Below are positions 8,202 through 17,524 of a stretch of DNA of 22,961 nt, piece by piece. Position 1 is the first letter of the stretch. Each line of letters begins with the position of its first letter. The stretch covers positions 1 to 22,961 of the forward strand of contig JAUVAR010000010.1 in assembly GCA_030591625.1 (NCBI GenBank), given 5' to 3'. The notes under the pieces are model-generated. The model worked only from the letters and a program-made list of their open reading frames with translations. It was not told the origin of the DNA and made no database searches. The translations under genes were made by a program, and so were the position numbers. The stretch comes from Candidatus Zixiibacteriota bacterium. GTDB taxonomy: Bacteria; Zixibacteria; MSB-5A5; GN15; FEB-12.

Positions 8202-9779
8202 TTATTCATTCCAGAGAAGGACTTCCTTGCTATCTAATTTGATTTCGTCAAAGAATGATTTGTTCAACGAAAGCAGAACAGAACCATTCTCTCCGTGGTA
8301 GCCTTCACCGGCGGAAATTCCAATAATATATTTTGCAAGCAGGCGATTGGTGACATAATCATAAAGACCTGCTTCGTTACGGTCAAAACGAACGGCATAA
8401 CGATAACCGGGGAATGTTTTCAAATCTTTGAAATGTTCTTCAAAAAGGACCGAATTCATATCTTTGATTTTTTCATCTGGACCCAAAAAGAGTGTTCCCT
8501 CATCGAGAGTGCTATCTTCTGTTTTCAGAAAATGGAAACTAACCCAATCTTTATCTTTTGTGACGCTGTATTCATCCTCGGATATAAGTGTGCTTCCATT
8601 TTGGACTAATCCAGGACGTATTAACGTACTTCCATTGAATTTTTCATCAACGGTCTCATCAAAATCTGCTATCAGGTCACCCCAATTGTCAAAGGGAAGA
8701 GCATCGACATAGATCTGTTTAATACTCAAATGGTGCAATCTGTTAAGTCTGGAAAACTGGCCTGAGAGTTGACGATAAAGGCTAAAATAATCTTCAAGAC
8801 CAAGCTTCTCAATAAGATATAGATTCCATAGAGCTGCAACCGGATAGGCCATATCTGCGCCGGTGTAACTCATAAACCCTCTGATAGTCATTATAGAATC
8901 AAGCTCGACAAGTTTTTCACGGTATAGAAACAGTCCAAGATCGACCAAAGCTCTGCAATCTTTGCCCCATCGACCACCAAAGGCGGTAGCAAACCCTTCA
9001 CGCATAAGAGGGAGAGTATATAAAGGCAGTTTCTTGAGTTTGATATTAGTTAATAAATGAACCAACTCATGTTTATGTGGGAAAGATGCCGAAATAATAT
9101 CGTTGGAAGCAAGGTCTAAGGTTCCACGGATCTGATGGGAAGTAATTTCTTTGACAACAGAATCAGAGCCACAATAATAGTATTCGATTTTCTTTTCGGC
9201 TATCGTTTGAAGAATTTCTTCAGGTAATTCTAATTCTTTTACTAATAGTTCAACCGTCTGCTCCGCTCCGGCAATTACATTGTCATGCAAATATTTTTCG
9301 ACAGTGGGATCAAAATGGATTCGGAAATATTTTGTTTCCTTGATTTCCCAATAGCGGGAGAAATAATCCTGTGGAAGAGTTAACCAGTAGTAGCCATCTC
9401 TTTTGGTCAGATAGTATTTATACTCGATTAATTCATTATTCAAGATTGTCGAATAAACGAGGTACATGTAGCCGTCTTCAAGATTGAACTGGCTCTTCGC
9501 CACCTGGGTCATACTTTCAATCCCGATTTCATAATTACGCATCAATGGAGAAGCGCAGTCAACTTTTATAGGAATATTATCGAACTCAATCCCAAACCGT
9601 TCCGAACGTTCGACATTAACTTCGTCCCATACCTGTATAGCAGTGCCAAAATTATGAGTTTTGAGTAAGTCAATATACGCCGAGAGAGTTGTGGCAGCGA
9701 GATCGAATTGAGCGAATACAGGTGTTGTTGTTGCTGCAATAATAAGAATGCAAGTTGTGATTTTTTTAATATGTTTCAT
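8202..9779 (-). CDS. Secreted gluzincin-like metallopeptidase (peptidase MA-like)
   Basis: 525 residues. Signal peptide with hydrophobic core at about 9-20 and cleavage after VFA near 23. The centre carries HELVH (H237, E238, H241) and, 20 residues later, REGFATAFGG with E261. HExxH plus a downstream glutamate in an E-G-x-A context is the zinc site of the MA clan gluzincins, such as the M1 and M61 families. A catalytic zinc peptidase acting outside the cytoplasmic membrane is therefore likely. N-terminal residues 24-150 resemble no domain I can name; the C-terminal 150 residues are rich in strands. It ends ten bases before the proposed rmuC start, and both read in the same frame. Only a weak ribosome site precedes the ATG. 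Family assignment is by motif only; substrate unknown. Confidence 0.75.
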   Translation of the reverse strand: MKHIKKITTCILIIAATTTPVFAQFDLAATTLSAYIDLLKTHNFGTAIQVWDEVNVERSERFGIEFDNIPIKVDCASPLMRNYEIGIESMTQVAKSQFNLEDGYMYLVYSTILNNELIEYKYYLTKRDGYYWLTLPQDYFSRYWEIKETKYFRIHFDPTVEKYLHDNVIAGAEQTVELLVKELELPEEILQTIAEKKIEYYYCGSDSVVKEITSHQIRGTLDLASNDIISASFPHKHELVHLLTNIKLKKLPLYTLPLMREGFATAFGGRWGKDCRALVDLGLFLYREKLVELDSIMTIRGFMSYTGADMAYPVAALWNLYLIEKLGLEDYFSLYRQLSGQFSRLNRLHHLSIKQIYVDALPFDNWGDLIADFDETVDEKFNGSTLIRPGLVQNGSTLISEDEYSVTKDKDWVSFHFLKTEDSTLDEGTLFLGPDEKIKDMNSVLFEEHFKDLKTFPGYRYAVRFDRNEAGLYDYVTNRLLAKYIIGISAGEGYHGENGSVLLSLNKSFFDEIKLDSKEVLLWNE

Positions 9780-9853
9780 ACTATCTTGTACCGATTGTTT
9801 CCTGTCTTTGTTGAAAGAGAATTTACAATGGAGATCGGCTCAAGTCCAGTTGT

Positions 9854-9883
9854 AAAAAAACCCCACCAAGGCAGGGTTTTTTT
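9854..9883 (-). terminator. Intrinsic terminator, probably bidirectional, after the PorV-like gene
   Basis: A7 then CCC on the left pairs with GGG then T7 on the right around a ten-base loop that can pair further (GCC with GGT on the minus strand). The T-run that follows the stem on the minus strand lies 21 bases past the stop of the gene at 9904-10869. The hairpin separates that operon from the peptidase gene starting at 9779, so the latter needs its own promoter in the remaining 74 bases. Confidence 0.75.
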
Positions 9884-9903
9884 GAATATATGTCGTTTTT
9901 TTC

Positions 9904-10869
9904 TTAGAATATAAATCCAAGCGAGAATTTCTGAGTATCGTTTAGACGTCCAAAATCCTGCCAGGAATAATCAACCATCAAAGAGACATCGTTCCCCAGC
10001 GAGGTAATAATACCAGCTCCGAGTGAAAGTTTCTCTTCATCATAGTTGAATTTATATCCACCTCGAACAAAATACTTTTCTTCGAACCCATATTCGGCCC
10101 CAAGTGATCCCTGCTGGAGCTGATCGTTGGGATGTTTCATCTCCATCGCCATAGTCAGCATCGACTGCCGATTGAACTCAAAGTCATAAGCTATACCGAC
10201 CCTAAAGACCATAGGCATCTCGAACGGAGTAGTTTTGTATTGGGCAGAATTTCCATCGCTATTAAATTCAGAACTGGAAAATTGCATTTCCGGTCCCATA
10301 TTTGAGATCGACATTCCAAACCTTAGTGATTTAAAACCTGTATGGAGAAGAGTTCCAAAATCAAATGCTACACCCGATGCTTTCTCTTCCCAGATTCTCT
10401 CACCAACATACTTTGCAGTTACACCAAACGAAAACCTGCTTGTCAATTGACGAGCAAAAGTTAAACCTATAGCGTACGAGCTGGCATCAAATCTTTCGCC
10501 AGTTCCGTCTGGTTCATCGGCACGAGTAACTTCCTGCTCACCCATACTAAGCACAGTAGCAGATACTCCAAAGACACCAACGTCTTCAAAGTATTTGGCA
10601 AAACCGATATAGTTAAGGTCGATATCCAGGAGCCAGTTGACACGAGTGAAACTAACCTGACCGTTTTCAATAGCAGTAAGTCCGGCCGGGTTCCAATACA
10701 TGGCGTAAACATCTCCGGCTGTTGCAACTGATGCTTCACCCATCGCCTGGTATCTTGAACCGACACCAATTTTCAGGAATTGTGCACCGGCTGAGCCGAC
10801 GTTTGAGACTTCTGCCGAAGCGAGTCCGGTTAGTCCCAGTATTAGTAAAATTGTAATTATCTTTTTCAC
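9904..10869 (-). CDS. PorV/PorQ-family outer-membrane protein
   Basis: 321 residues from a GTG; AAGGG lies eight bases upstream. Signal peptide with cleavage near ASA (residues 17-19). The mature N-terminus has the family hallmark: GAQFLKIGVGSRYQAMGEAS at about 28-47, then VYAMYWNPAGL at 54-64. It continues as amphipathic strands to a terminal phenylalanine, as in 14-strand FadL-like barrels. In Bacteroidota PorV belongs to the type IX secretion system and shuttles substrates from the translocon to the attachment complex. Related proteins in other FCB phyla are often encoded beside large secreted proteins. Here the gene lies 13 bases after such a protein and is last in the operon. Whether it acts as a real type IX component cannot be decided, because no translocon genes (sprA, porK-N) are in the window. 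Confidence 0.85.
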   Translation of the reverse strand: MKKIITILLILGLTGLASAEVSNVGSAGAQFLKIGVGSRYQAMGEASVATAGDVYAMYWNPAGLTAIENGQVSFTRVNWLLDIDLNYIGFAKYFEDVGVFGVSATVLSMGEQEVTRADEPDGTGERFDASSYAIGLTFARQLTSRFSFGVTAKYVGERIWEEKASGVAFDFGTLLHTGFKSLRFGMSISNMGPEMQFSSSEFNSDGNSAQYKTTPFEMPMVFRVGIAYDFEFNRQSMLTMAMEMKHPNDQLQQGSLGAEYGFEEKYFVRGGYKFNYDEEKLSLGAGIITSLGNDVSLMVDYSWQDFGRLNDTQKFSLGFIF

Positions 10870-10882
10870 GTCCTGTACCCTT

Positions 10883-13594
10883 CTATTTAATTACCGCGAA
10901 TCGTCCAAGATGTTCGCCGTACGGTGATTCAACGTGATATATATATGTACCAGAGGCTACTTGCCTGCGGTCAGATGACTGTAAATTCCAGAACCAAACT
11001 CCACTTTCGTCAGGTTCCTCAATTGTTGTGACAAGATCGCCAGCCAGTGTGTAAATCCTGATAGTTCCTTCATCCGGCATATTGTGGAAGGAGAGTTTTA
11101 CTTCACCTGCAGCTTCGACCATTCTCCAGTTGTGGGCCATGTATGGGTTAGGAACAACTTTGATATCCTTCAGTTGTTCTGTGGCCAGAGCCGGAATAAC
11201 ACCAGCTGCCGAGAATGAGAAAACATCTTCTGGTGAATTCAAGGCAGGGCCTTCAATCGTGAAGATATCACCTGTTGTCGGATTCCAGGAAACATCATCG
11301 AATCCAAAGAACCAACCAAAGTTGTGAGGATAATCATCGAAAGGATCAACTACAGCATTATAAGGTGCATTTACAATTGTGATGAGGTCCCATGAATCCC
11401 ATGTACCATCAAGGCCGAAATCATACACAACAGCACCGACTCGTTCATTGCTGGTAGTGTTCCATATTTCAAATGGAATCAACCATGCCATGCCATTGCC
11501 GACATTATCGTTGATCGCACTTGCCGCTGTATTATTACCGGTGAATCGAAGTTCATAAGTCGAACGGTAAGTTGCATCACTGACTAGAGTATCATCGAAA
11601 TACTCAGTCAAAGTACCATAGTAGTAAGGAACTGTTAATGTTGCAGAAGCACCGGCAACTGTCGTTTGCTCCATAAGAACTGGTTCACGCACAGGATTTG
11701 TTACCACAATGGTGATGCCATCAACGACTGGATATTCACCAGGTTCACCGACATCCATTGTTTGATCCTTGAGTAGAGTATCACCCGAGATTGTGTTAAT
11801 TAGATGCCAGAACGTTCTTTCTGGTCTATCCTCAAATACAACCTCATACTCAGCTCCTTCAACTACACTGCCTACTGCGAATGGAGACACAACACCAGTT
11901 GAGGGCTTGTTGGTTCCTGTATAGTTATGAATAGCACTTGATTCACTTGAGATATAACCAGCAGGGTCTGACCTTGGTATTAATTTTATAACGTTTGGTG
12001 CTTTTCCTGCTGTACCAAAGCCTGTTTGAAGAGGCTCAACACCAGTTTCGCTTGCACCTGTATCTATTGCAACAAGGGTGTACCAATATTCGACATCATT
12101 GTAAAGATCAATGCTATCGACGAAATTATGAGTAATTCTACCTGTTGATGGATTAGTAACCCATTCACCCAAACGCTCAAAATCAGTTCCAAGACAGGTG
12201 TTAGTGTTGCTTGTATCAATTGCTCCCCAGGTTAAACCTCGATCTTCAGAGCGATACAGCTTGTACCCTCCAAAATCGTTTTCACCAGAAAGCGGATCAA
12301 TAGAAACCTCGGCGGTATCATCCCAGAGGAGATATACTTTTCGATCACCTGATTTGGCTGTCAGAGTCGGAGTGTTTGGAGGTTGTGGACCTACAAAATA
12401 GTTGTCATATAAATTCTGAGCCAGATCAGCATTAGCTCTAAAGTCCGTTGAATCAGCACCTGCAACCAGCGCATAAACTACTCTAACAGTCGAATCGGCC
12501 AGCAAGTCGATACCGTTTGTACACTGGATATAATACTGATCATCCGGTGCGATCGCTGAATCGAATCCAAGCATGTTAATTGACTCAAACTTTCCTGGAT
12601 CATCATTTGGAACAAGTGCCCAGAGGCCAGTTCTAAAACCGGTCATACCGTTTCCACCCGGAGTTTCAAGATACTTGGTTCCCATAATACCTGTAGTAGT
12701 ATCCCATCCAACATCGTAGTGATCTTCGTCATAGGTCCATGCAAGGTTTGCGGCTGAATCATAAGCGACGAGATCTCCAAGACGACCATTTTCACCTGAA
12801 CCATCCGGTCCACCTACGTCAAGATCGACATAAAGGCCAAAGGCGAAATTAGCATAGTCAACATTTGATGTATTGGAAATTTCCAAAATGACAAACATAA
12901 AGTCTTCGTTGTAACAGTAGTTCCATTGGAGCACTGTATGAGTCATTTCAAGACCGAGTAATGATGTGCCCGAGAAGGCATCATTGAAACGATAATGAGA
13001 TTCCTGTACAGAAATTGGTCCGCCAGAAAAGAACTGACTATCAATTGGATTGTAGTTGGTTGCATATACATAGTCGGTGGAATCATGATCCCAGACTTTC
13101 CAACCTTGAGCTGGATTACCATTGCCAAGGCCAATGGTGTCAGCCAGATCATAGTCGTAGTAGCGAGTTGTGTCAGTCGAAAGCATAATTTTATATTGTG
13201 CCTGAGATGATATAAGTGCTGTCATTCCCTGAAAATCATCGTAGGAATTTGCTACCAGAGTATCGTTACCAACAATGGCACCCATCCAGTAGCGTAGTTC
13301 ACCTATATAGTCATGGCCTGAATTACGAGGCCATTCGGCTGATGGTGCACCGGCATACTGATAGCCGCCGATGTATCCCCAGTTGTCAACAGTTGTTCTA
13401 ATGTTTCCATTTTCATGAATAATCTGATCAATTGTTGCAGGCAATGGAATTAGTGCCGGATTATTACTACCAGGATTGGTTGTTGTTTTTGGTGCCTTAG
13501 CCCAGATCGGTTTTGCTTCGGTTGAATCCAGAGCGAATCCAAGGAACAAAGCAAAGCCTGTAAGAACTACTAATATTAGTTTAGTTTGTTTCAT
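10883..13594 (-). CDS. Large secreted protein with FN3-like module and type IX-like C-terminal sorting domain
   Basis: 903 residues. Signal peptide, core at about 5-20, TEA cleavage near 27. Residues about 55-400 form a long strand-rich region with GNIRTTVDNWGYIGG (63-77) and many Asp/Asn/Gly turns. Residues about 405-520 look like a fibronectin type III module (PPNTPTLTAKSGDRKVYLLW ... GGYKLYRSEDRG ... YWYTLVAID). The last 96 residues (808-903) begin VVPNPY and contain MPDEGTIRIYTLAGDLV and ASGTYIYHVES, ending GRFAVIK. This is the FlgD-Ig/type A sorting-domain pattern of type IX substrates. AAGGGAG precedes the ATG by seven bases. It is the middle gene of the receptor-secreted protein-PorV operon, with 12-13 base gaps on both sides. 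Probably exported or surface-attached; no catalytic motif seen. Confidence 0.8.
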   Translation of the reverse strand: MKQTKLILVVLTGFALFLGFALDSTEAKPIWAKAPKTTTNPGSNNPALIPLPATIDQIIHENGNIRTTVDNWGYIGGYQYAGAPSAEWPRNSGHDYIGELRYWMGAIVGNDTLVANSYDDFQGMTALISSQAQYKIMLSTDTTRYYDYDLADTIGLGNGNPAQGWKVWDHDSTDYVYATNYNPIDSQFFSGGPISVQESHYRFNDAFSGTSLLGLEMTHTVLQWNYCYNEDFMFVILEISNTSNVDYANFAFGLYVDLDVGGPDGSGENGRLGDLVAYDSAANLAWTYDEDHYDVGWDTTTGIMGTKYLETPGGNGMTGFRTGLWALVPNDDPGKFESINMLGFDSAIAPDDQYYIQCTNGIDLLADSTVRVVYALVAGADSTDFRANADLAQNLYDNYFVGPQPPNTPTLTAKSGDRKVYLLWDDTAEVSIDPLSGENDFGGYKLYRSEDRGLTWGAIDTSNTNTCLGTDFERLGEWVTNPSTGRITHNFVDSIDLYNDVEYWYTLVAIDTGASETGVEPLQTGFGTAGKAPNVIKLIPRSDPAGYISSESSAIHNYTGTNKPSTGVVSPFAVGSVVEGAEYEVVFEDRPERTFWHLINTISGDTLLKDQTMDVGEPGEYPVVDGITIVVTNPVREPVLMEQTTVAGASATLTVPYYYGTLTEYFDDTLVSDATYRSTYELRFTGNNTAASAINDNVGNGMAWLIPFEIWNTTSNERVGAVVYDFGLDGTWDSWDLITIVNAPYNAVVDPFDDYPHNFGWFFGFDDVSWNPTTGDIFTIEGPALNSPEDVFSFSAAGVIPALATEQLKDIKVVPNPYMAHNWRMVEAAGEVKLSFHNMPDEGTIRIYTLAGDLVTTIEEPDESGVWFWNLQSSDRRQVASGTYIYHVESPYGEHLGRFAVIK

Positions 13595-13606
13595 TGCATT
13601 ACTCCC

Positions 13607-16270
13607 TTAGAAACTTATCTCGAAACCGGTTCTAACCGTCCGTGGAGGTGAATAGTTTTGCGGATCATGATCATATAATAGATCGGCGCCGTCTAATTCA
13701 ATTTGATTGGTGGCAAGACCATCGCCGTATGCATTTCTGTCATCATCAGGAAGGCCCGTACGGGTATATACATTGATGATATTCCTGCGATCAAAGAGGT
13801 TGTCCACTTCAACGAAGAATGTTAATAATTTTCCTGCCCAGACATCGAAATTCTTATTGAACTTCATATCTACAGTATAGTATGCAGGCAGACGACCTTC
13901 ATTTCGACCACTAAGCCTATTACCCTGTGAATCTGTTTCTGTATATGGAAGTCCGGAACCGTAGTTTCCAGCGAGAGAAAGTCCCCAGTTATTAGGAATT
14001 GCAATTCCTGCAAGAGAACCTTTCCAGTCGGTTGGGAATTTCCAATCAAGATGACCTACCAGAGTATGACGCTGATCAAAATCGAGCGGATATTTCGATA
14101 CTGGAAGAGTTGAGTCTGCTGTACCAAAATTGTAGTATGGTTCTAAAGCATCAGAACCATTTCCTTTGGCAATCATATAGCCATAAGAAACAGCGCCCGA
14201 GAATACACCACTCGAAAGTTTCTTGATTTCAAGATCGAAACCCTGGGCAGAACCGTAGTCTTCGTTGACATACTTCGTATATTCTGTTGGACTACCCTTA
14301 TCATATTGACGTGTTGTGACGAGATCTTTGATATCTTTGAAATATGCAGTCAGATCAAGTCGCCATGTATTGTCAATGACATGATCAACACCAAGTTCGT
14401 AGGCTGTTGTACGTTCGGGTAGCAAGTTTGGATTTCCCAATAGAGGAACTCCAGAGTTTAAGTCACCCTGTGGATTAATGTAACGAGCACCAAATTCCGG
14501 GGTCTGGAAATATATTCCATAATTGAAATGCATCGCTGTTTGCACACCAATCGGGAATGATACGCCAAGCCTTGGAGAAAGTTTAATATTTGAATTTGAC
14601 TTCACCCATGTTGCTGTTGTATCAGGTGTTGAATTGAAATCAATATTTGCACTTCTATAAGATAATCTTAAACCAGCATTGATAATAAAATGCTCGTATT
14701 CAATTTTATCCTGAATATATGCAGAACTATAGGTTGGATTACTTTGGTATGTTTCACCATACGGTTTATTATTAAAGAATTGACGGTAATCCATCTCAAT
14801 ATCGTATTTCCGCCACTCAAAACCAAGATTGACCTGATTCGATTTGCCAATCTGTCTCAAAAGATTTGAGGTAATTGAAGTGTACTTGGTATGTCTCAAA
14901 GAGTAGGTTGGATTGAAATCATCACCTGTGGTGAAACCAGTAGCCTCGTACGCATCATTATAATCAGGATTGTCCCAATAATTATCTTTATGAACAGTAC
15001 CATCATATATGCCGTTGGCTCCTACAGAATATCCTTCCCAGTCTGTATAATGAACATCTAACAGATGGCGAGGAGCTTGCAACCTCTTCGTTGAAAAACT
15101 ACTTAGAGAAGCTGTTAAAATTGTACGTTCATTTATATACAAGTTACCCGAAAGACCGGCAAGATATGCATCTCGCTCAAAAGCGGGTAGTCCGTCGAGA
15201 TTGAAATCGTATGATCTTCCGTTTACATCACGGTGGTCGTAAATATCCCCTTCTGTTTTTTCAAAGGATAAGTTTGTCGTTAGTTTCAAATTTCTAAGCG
15301 GTTGTAACGACAGTTTTACTGCGCCAGTATAGCTCAATGCCCAGTCATGCGGCAGGTAGCCGTTATTTCTCAAGTACTCACCGGCAGCATAGAAATTGTA
15401 TTTCTTGCCATCAGCACCAAGAATTGGACCAGAGAGATCAAAGGCCAAAGAACGGTTACCAAAAGTTTCAAGACTGTTATTCCAATCGCCGGTTGTAACA
15501 TCATACTGATGAGTCATACTTTCATAAGACCTGAAACGGCCATGATATTCTGGTCCACCAATTCTTGTGACAGCATTAACGACACCAGAAATTGCATCAC
15601 CATATTCAGCTCCAAAACCACCAGACGACAAAGAGAGCTCTTCCAAAGCGTTAGGCATCACACGAATACCAGGCCCCATAATGAAAGGATCCTGAATTGA
15701 GAAACCATCATAGAAGTAAGCAGTTTGTCCAGACCTACCACCACGAACATGAAGCTGTTGCTGTCTGTCCTCAACTACGCCCGGATAATTACCAAGTACT
15801 GACTGTAGAGAAATCGTATTTGGCAGTTCACGCATACGGTCAGATGTGAAGGTGATTCTTGATTCAGTTAAATCTTTCTGAATGATTGCTTCAGATGCAT
15901 AGACAACAACTTCATCGGTGAGTTGGGTTGCGACTTCGTTAATACCAAAATCAACTGGAGTCGTCAGGTCCACTAAGACTCTAACATTCTTTTTGATAAG
16001 ATATTCAAACCCGACATGAGATACCGCCAGATCATACTTACCAACAGGAACACCAATTAAGAAGTATTCACCATCTTCATCTGTTTTGGTAACAATACTT
16101 GTTCCCACAACTCTGATCGTTGCCCCGATCAAGGGAGCCCCCGTCTGATCGTCCTCAACTACACCCGATATTTTTCCTGATACTCCAGCAAAGGCAGAAC
16201 CTCCAAACAGTATCATGAAAAGAACGATTGCAATCACCGGATAATGTGACTTACGTTTTTTCAAGACCAT
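13607..16270 (-). CDS. TonB-dependent outer-membrane receptor with carboxypeptidase-like regulatory domain
   Basis: 887 residues. Signal peptide ending near FAG (residue 29). Residues about 30-115 are a carboxypeptidase-like regulatory domain (ISGVVEDDQTGAPLIGATI ... GKYDLAVSHVGF). Next come a TonB-box-like DEVVVYA at 119-125, a plug domain with LPNTISLQSVLGNYPGV and the LHVRGGRSGQTAYFYDGFS signature, and AEYGDAISGVVNAVT (221-235). A long 22-strand-type barrel follows, ending in phenylalanine. It takes up or positions a substrate at the outer membrane using TonB energy. The ATG at 16270 has GGGAG only two bases away, whereas a TTG two codons later (16264) has it at eight bases and gives the basic start MKKRKSHYP, so the TTG may be the true start. 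First gene of the operon. No starch-utilisation SusD partner is present; the secreted protein takes that place. Confidence 0.92.
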   Translation of the reverse strand: MVLKKRKSHYPVIAIVLFMILFGGSAFAGVSGKISGVVEDDQTGAPLIGATIRVVGTSIVTKTDEDGEYFLIGVPVGKYDLAVSHVGFEYLIKKNVRVLVDLTTPVDFGINEVATQLTDEVVVYASEAIIQKDLTESRITFTSDRMRELPNTISLQSVLGNYPGVVEDRQQQLHVRGGRSGQTAYFYDGFSIQDPFIMGPGIRVMPNALEELSLSSGGFGAEYGDAISGVVNAVTRIGGPEYHGRFRSYESMTHQYDVTTGDWNNSLETFGNRSLAFDLSGPILGADGKKYNFYAAGEYLRNNGYLPHDWALSYTGAVKLSLQPLRNLKLTTNLSFEKTEGDIYDHRDVNGRSYDFNLDGLPAFERDAYLAGLSGNLYINERTILTASLSSFSTKRLQAPRHLLDVHYTDWEGYSVGANGIYDGTVHKDNYWDNPDYNDAYEATGFTTGDDFNPTYSLRHTKYTSITSNLLRQIGKSNQVNLGFEWRKYDIEMDYRQFFNNKPYGETYQSNPTYSSAYIQDKIEYEHFIINAGLRLSYRSANIDFNSTPDTTATWVKSNSNIKLSPRLGVSFPIGVQTAMHFNYGIYFQTPEFGARYINPQGDLNSGVPLLGNPNLLPERTTAYELGVDHVIDNTWRLDLTAYFKDIKDLVTTRQYDKGSPTEYTKYVNEDYGSAQGFDLEIKKLSSGVFSGAVSYGYMIAKGNGSDALEPYYNFGTADSTLPVSKYPLDFDQRHTLVGHLDWKFPTDWKGSLAGIAIPNNWGLSLAGNYGSGLPYTETDSQGNRLSGRNEGRLPAYYTVDMKFNKNFDVWAGKLLTFFVEVDNLFDRRNIINVYTRTGLPDDDRNAYGDGLATNQIELDGADLLYDHDPQNYSPPRTVRTGFEISF

Positions 16271-16466
16271 CTCTCCCGTATATAAATTATTTTTTCACTT
16301 ACAATTAAATTATGTAAATAGCCCAACCCGCAGACTGAGCCGTAGATACAATCTTTATCGGTTCTGCTCTTGGAAACTTAATCGTCCAATTATGACATAA
16401 ATGGGATTGGTTCATATTTTGAATTAAATCTTAAGAATTGATATCAAGTTTATCACACATTTCCCC

Positions 16467-16503
16467 GATATCTGATAGGTAGGACAGGACAACCTGAAAT
16501 ATC
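16467..16503 (+). promoter_or_regulatory. Stem-loop in the divergent promoter region between receptor and sensor operons
   Basis: The 294-base gap 16271-16564 holds the promoters of both divergent operons. Within it GATAT (16467-16471) pairs with ATATC (16499-16503), and inside that AGGT (16477-16480) pairs with ACCT (16492-16495) around an 11-base loop containing AGGACAGGACA, a short direct repeat. TAAAAT at 16533-16538 could be a -10 for the plus operon, but no convincing -35 accompanies it. No riboswitch consensus (for example a cobalamin box) was recognised before the receptor gene. Could be an operator or a chance hairpin. Confidence 0.3.
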
Positions 16504-16564
16504 CTTTATGTAAACTTGTGTCTCTTAGGACATAAAATGAAAAAGAGTCTGTAAGGCAAACAAC

Positions 16565-17524
16565 TTGGTATATATCAATAAGTTAAAGCGTCTAACGGAG
16601 ATTCTTGGCATAATTGTAGCTATTGTTGCATTTAGCAGTGAAGTAATAGCTCAAAATGTCATTTTTCTCACGTCTGATTCTCTTATCTCTACAAGGCGTG
16701 TATTGAACGGCGCGCGCAAGAGTATTAAAAGAGATCGCGCTGAAACAGAATTTAATAAATTTCTTCTTTCTTCGCAGAAGCTGTACTATGAACGCCAGAT
16801 TGACTCAATCAAAGCTCTTGATCCTGATATCATCATTACAATTGGATCACATGCAACAGAAATTGGAAAAACTTATTTCCCCGGCAAACCGATTGTCTTT
16901 GCCTCGGTTATGTATCCAGTATTATCAGGATTTGTAAAATCGCTGGCTCGTCCAGGCGCCAATATTACTGGTGCTTCGTTGAATATTCCTGCCGACATTC
17001 AATTTAAAAATTTCCTTAAAATTGCGCCAAACACAAAAAAACTTGGAGTCTTATACTCTTCAAATACAGCTTCACTAATACCCAGTGCGAAAGTTCTGGC
17101 TCGTCAACTCGGGATTGACCTGATATCTATTAAGGTCGATGACTCCAAAGGGCTTCCCAAAGCTCTGGATTCACTTACGAACGAGTGTGATGGTCTCTGG
17201 TCTGTGGCTGATCCTGTCCTTTTCACACCACAATCAACCAGATTTATACTCCTTCAGACTATCAGACGCAGTATTCCTTTTATGGGTTTCTCCAGAAATG
17301 TTGTGGAGTCTGGAGCTCTATTTGCTCTTGATGTTGATTACAAAGCAGTTGGACGACAAGCGGGTAAAATTGCTATCAAAATTCTTGGTGGAAGATATCC
17401 TGGGAAGATTCCCGTTACATCTCCTGATTTTATCTGGTTCCATTATAACGAGAAAACTGCCGGACATATCAAGATTACAATTCCCGAAGAAATGATCGCA
17501 GTAGCCAAGGAGGTCTATCGATGA
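16565..17524 (+). CDS. ABC-type periplasmic substrate-binding protein (ABC_sub_bind family), likely sensor partner
   Basis: 319 residues from TTG at 16565, with TAAGG eight bases upstream; an in-frame TGA at 16538 bars a longer frame and no ATG fits. Signal peptide with hydrophobic core at about 14-24 and IAQ near 28-30; no lipobox. The mature protein follows the family pattern: VIFLTSDS, DPDIIITIGSHATEIGK, KPIVFASVMYPVLSGF, LARPGANITGAS, TKKLGVLYSS, and VESGALFALDVDYKAVGRQAGKIAIKIL. No permease or ATPase gene follows. Instead the stop overlaps the ATG of a membrane histidine kinase by four bases, so translation is coupled. The protein is therefore more likely the ligand-binding part of a sensor than of a transporter. 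Ligand unknown; relatives bind amino acids such as tryptophan or tyrosine. Confidence 0.85.
   Translation: MVYINKLKRLTEILGIIVAIVAFSSEVIAQNVIFLTSDSLISTRRVLNGARKSIKRDRAETEFNKFLLSSQKLYYERQIDSIKALDPDIIITIGSHATEIGKTYFPGKPIVFASVMYPVLSGFVKSLARPGANITGASLNIPADIQFKNFLKIAPNTKKLGVLYSSNTASLIPSAKVLARQLGIDLISIKVDDSKGLPKALDSLTNECDGLWSVADPVLFTPQSTRFILLQTIRRSIPFMGFSRNVVESGALFALDVDYKAVGRQAGKIAIKILGGRYPGKIPVTSPDFIWFHYNEKTAGHIKITIPEEMIAVAKEVYR

Noticed and set aside
16537..16554. Five-codon leader-like frame (ATG to TAA) just before the binding-protein gene
   Set aside because: No ribosome site, no run of regulatory codons and no attenuator-like hairpins beside it; probably chance.
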